Of a DNA stretch of 64,000 nucleotides, positions 63,231 through 64,000 are shown one piece after another; position 1 is the first letter of the stretch; each line of letters begins with the position of its first letter. The notes beneath the pieces were generated by a model, which was given only the letters and a program-made list of their open reading frames with translations, did no database searches and had not been told where the DNA came from. The stretch comes from Nocardia sp. alder85J (GTDB taxonomy: Bacteria; Actinomycetota; Actinomycetes; Mycobacteriales; Mycobacteriaceae): NCBI RefSeq assembly GCF_020176955.2, contig NZ_JAIUCZ020000001.1, positions 496,001 to 560,000 on the forward strand, written 5' to 3'. A program made the translations under genes and the position numbers.

Positions 63231-63812
63231 GTGGTCGGACACACGCAGAAGGGTCGACTGGTGGTACTGGTCGGCCCCTCGGCCGTCGGGAAGTCGACAG
63301 TGGTTCGCTGTGTTCGCGAACGACTGCCGGAACTGGTGTTCAGTGTGTCGGCCACTACCCGGGCCCCGCGGCCCGGAGAGGTCGACGGCCGCGATTACCG
63401 GTTCGTGACCAGGGCCGAGTTCGACACCATGATCGAACAGGGGGAGTTGCTCGAATGGGCCGACATCCACGGCGGCCTGCAGCGGTCGGGCACCCCGGCC
63501 GCCCCGGTCCGGACCGCGATCGCGGCCGGTAAACCGGTATTGATCGAGGTGGACCTGGAGGGGGCCCGCTCGATCCGCACCACCATGCCGGAGGCACTGC
63601 TGGTGTTTCTGGCCCCGCCCAGCTGGGACGTTCTGGTCGAGCGGCTCACCGGCCGCGGCACCGAATCACCCGAGGTGATCGAACGCCGGCTGCAAACAGC
63701 GAGGACCGAGCTCGCGGCATGTGACGAGTTCGACATCGTGATCGTGAACGACGATCTGACCAGTGCCTGTGAGCAGTTGGTATCGTTGTTCATCAGCACA
63801 AATTCGAGGTAG
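63231..63812 (+). CDS. gmk: Guanylate kinase
   Basis: Phosphorylates GMP to GDP. The 193-aa protein has the P-loop [11 protein letters not shown], the [22 protein letters not shown]-binding segment, EWADIHGGL and the lid region. The GTG start is 7 nt after the mihF stop, so the two are probably co-transcribed. The 136-nt gap to rpoZ has no clear terminator. Confidence 0.95.
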   Translation: MVGHTQKGRLVVLVGPSAVGKSTVVRCVRERLPELVFSVSATTRAPRPGEVDGRDYRFVTRAEFDTMIEQGELLEWADIHGGLQRSGTPAAPVRTAIAAGKPVLIEVDLEGARSIRTTMPEALLVFLAPPSWDVLVERLTGRGTESPEVIERRLQTARTELAACDEFDIVIVNDDLTSACEQLVSLFISTNSR

Positions 63813-63948
63813 CGACCGGCCCGCTGTCGCGTGGCCGCTCTGCAGAAAACGCACCACCCCGATCGCCGATGCGGTATCCCGACGCCGTCGGGTGCGCAGC
63901 GACCGTCGAACCACAGAACCGTAACCAGACCCAGCAGGAGCCTCCCGA

Positions 63949-64000
63949 GTGAGCGACACCAAGCCCGTGCCCGCGTACGACACCCCGGTCGGCCTGACCA
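63949..64000 (+). CDS. rpoZ: RNA polymerase omega subunit, N-terminal part
   Basis: Only 17 codons are inside the window. GTG at 63949 after AGGAG begins VSDTKPVPAYDTPVGLT, matching the YDTP-G-T segment that opens the omega core in actinobacteria. Position directly after gmk supports the call. Confidence 0.8.
   Translation, partial: MSDTKPVPAYDTPVGLT

Overview
The window is high-GC DNA (about 70%) from an actinomycete of the Mycobacteriales, most like Nocardia. This rests on gene content and order: an EspC-type type VII secretion pair, the oxygen-tolerant KorAB 2-oxoglutarate oxidoreductase, KstR-like boxes, the actinobacterial integration host factor, a PyrR/pyr operon and an aro cluster ordered as in Mycobacterium tuberculosis Rv2533c-Rv2578c and Rv1379-Rv1390 (comparison from memory). 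No tRNA, rRNA, CRISPR array, transposase or origin is visible.

0-16.7 kb: end of mdh, an F420-type monooxygenase with a KstR-like palindrome, a T7SS EspC-like/large-partner pair, a KstR-box sterol-type dehydrogenase, an SOS-box radical SAM gene (Rv2578c type), korAB, a YpfJ-type zinc protease, aspS, a GGY-repeat membrane protein, a kinase-like protein and a CocE-type hydrolase. 16.8-24.4 kb: rarA, then alaS-ruvX-mltG-aroE, the last four with overlapping ends. 24.6-33.9 kb: small secreted and membrane proteins, aroC-aroK-aroB (AroK carries a tail of about 715 residues), a prepilin peptidase, pepQ-efp-nusB and a YciI-like gene.

33.9-52.9 kb is an accessory segment lying between nusB and pyrR, which are close together in relatives such as Corynebacterium. 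It holds a TetR/quinone oxidoreductase pair, a thioesterase, an ion transporter, a serpin behind a MerR-type promoter, a GXWXG/DUF4334 protein, a flavin monooxygenase, NmrA/AraC, SRPBCC and RSH-like HD genes, two tandem MutS-like ATPases (the first frameshifted), an SOS-box alkB, a streptomycin-kinase-like gene, marR-MFS with a 40-bp perfect inverted repeat, and an alpha/beta hydrolase.

53.0-64.0 kb: pyrR-pyrB-pyrC-(PH-like membrane protein)-carA-[24-codon ORF]-carB-(98-aa protein)-pyrF, then mihF, gmk and the start of rpoZ. PyrR probably controls the operon through a hairpin at the pyrR ribosome binding site; nearly all junctions overlap by 1-4 nt.

The most unusual items are the AroK tail, the MutS-like pair with its damage-related neighbourhood, the SOS boxes before alkB and the radical SAM gene, the serpin with a MerR-type promoter, and the tiny ORF bridging carA and carB. 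Several genes have a TANNNT -10 box 5-8 nt before the start codon, which suggests leaderless mRNAs.
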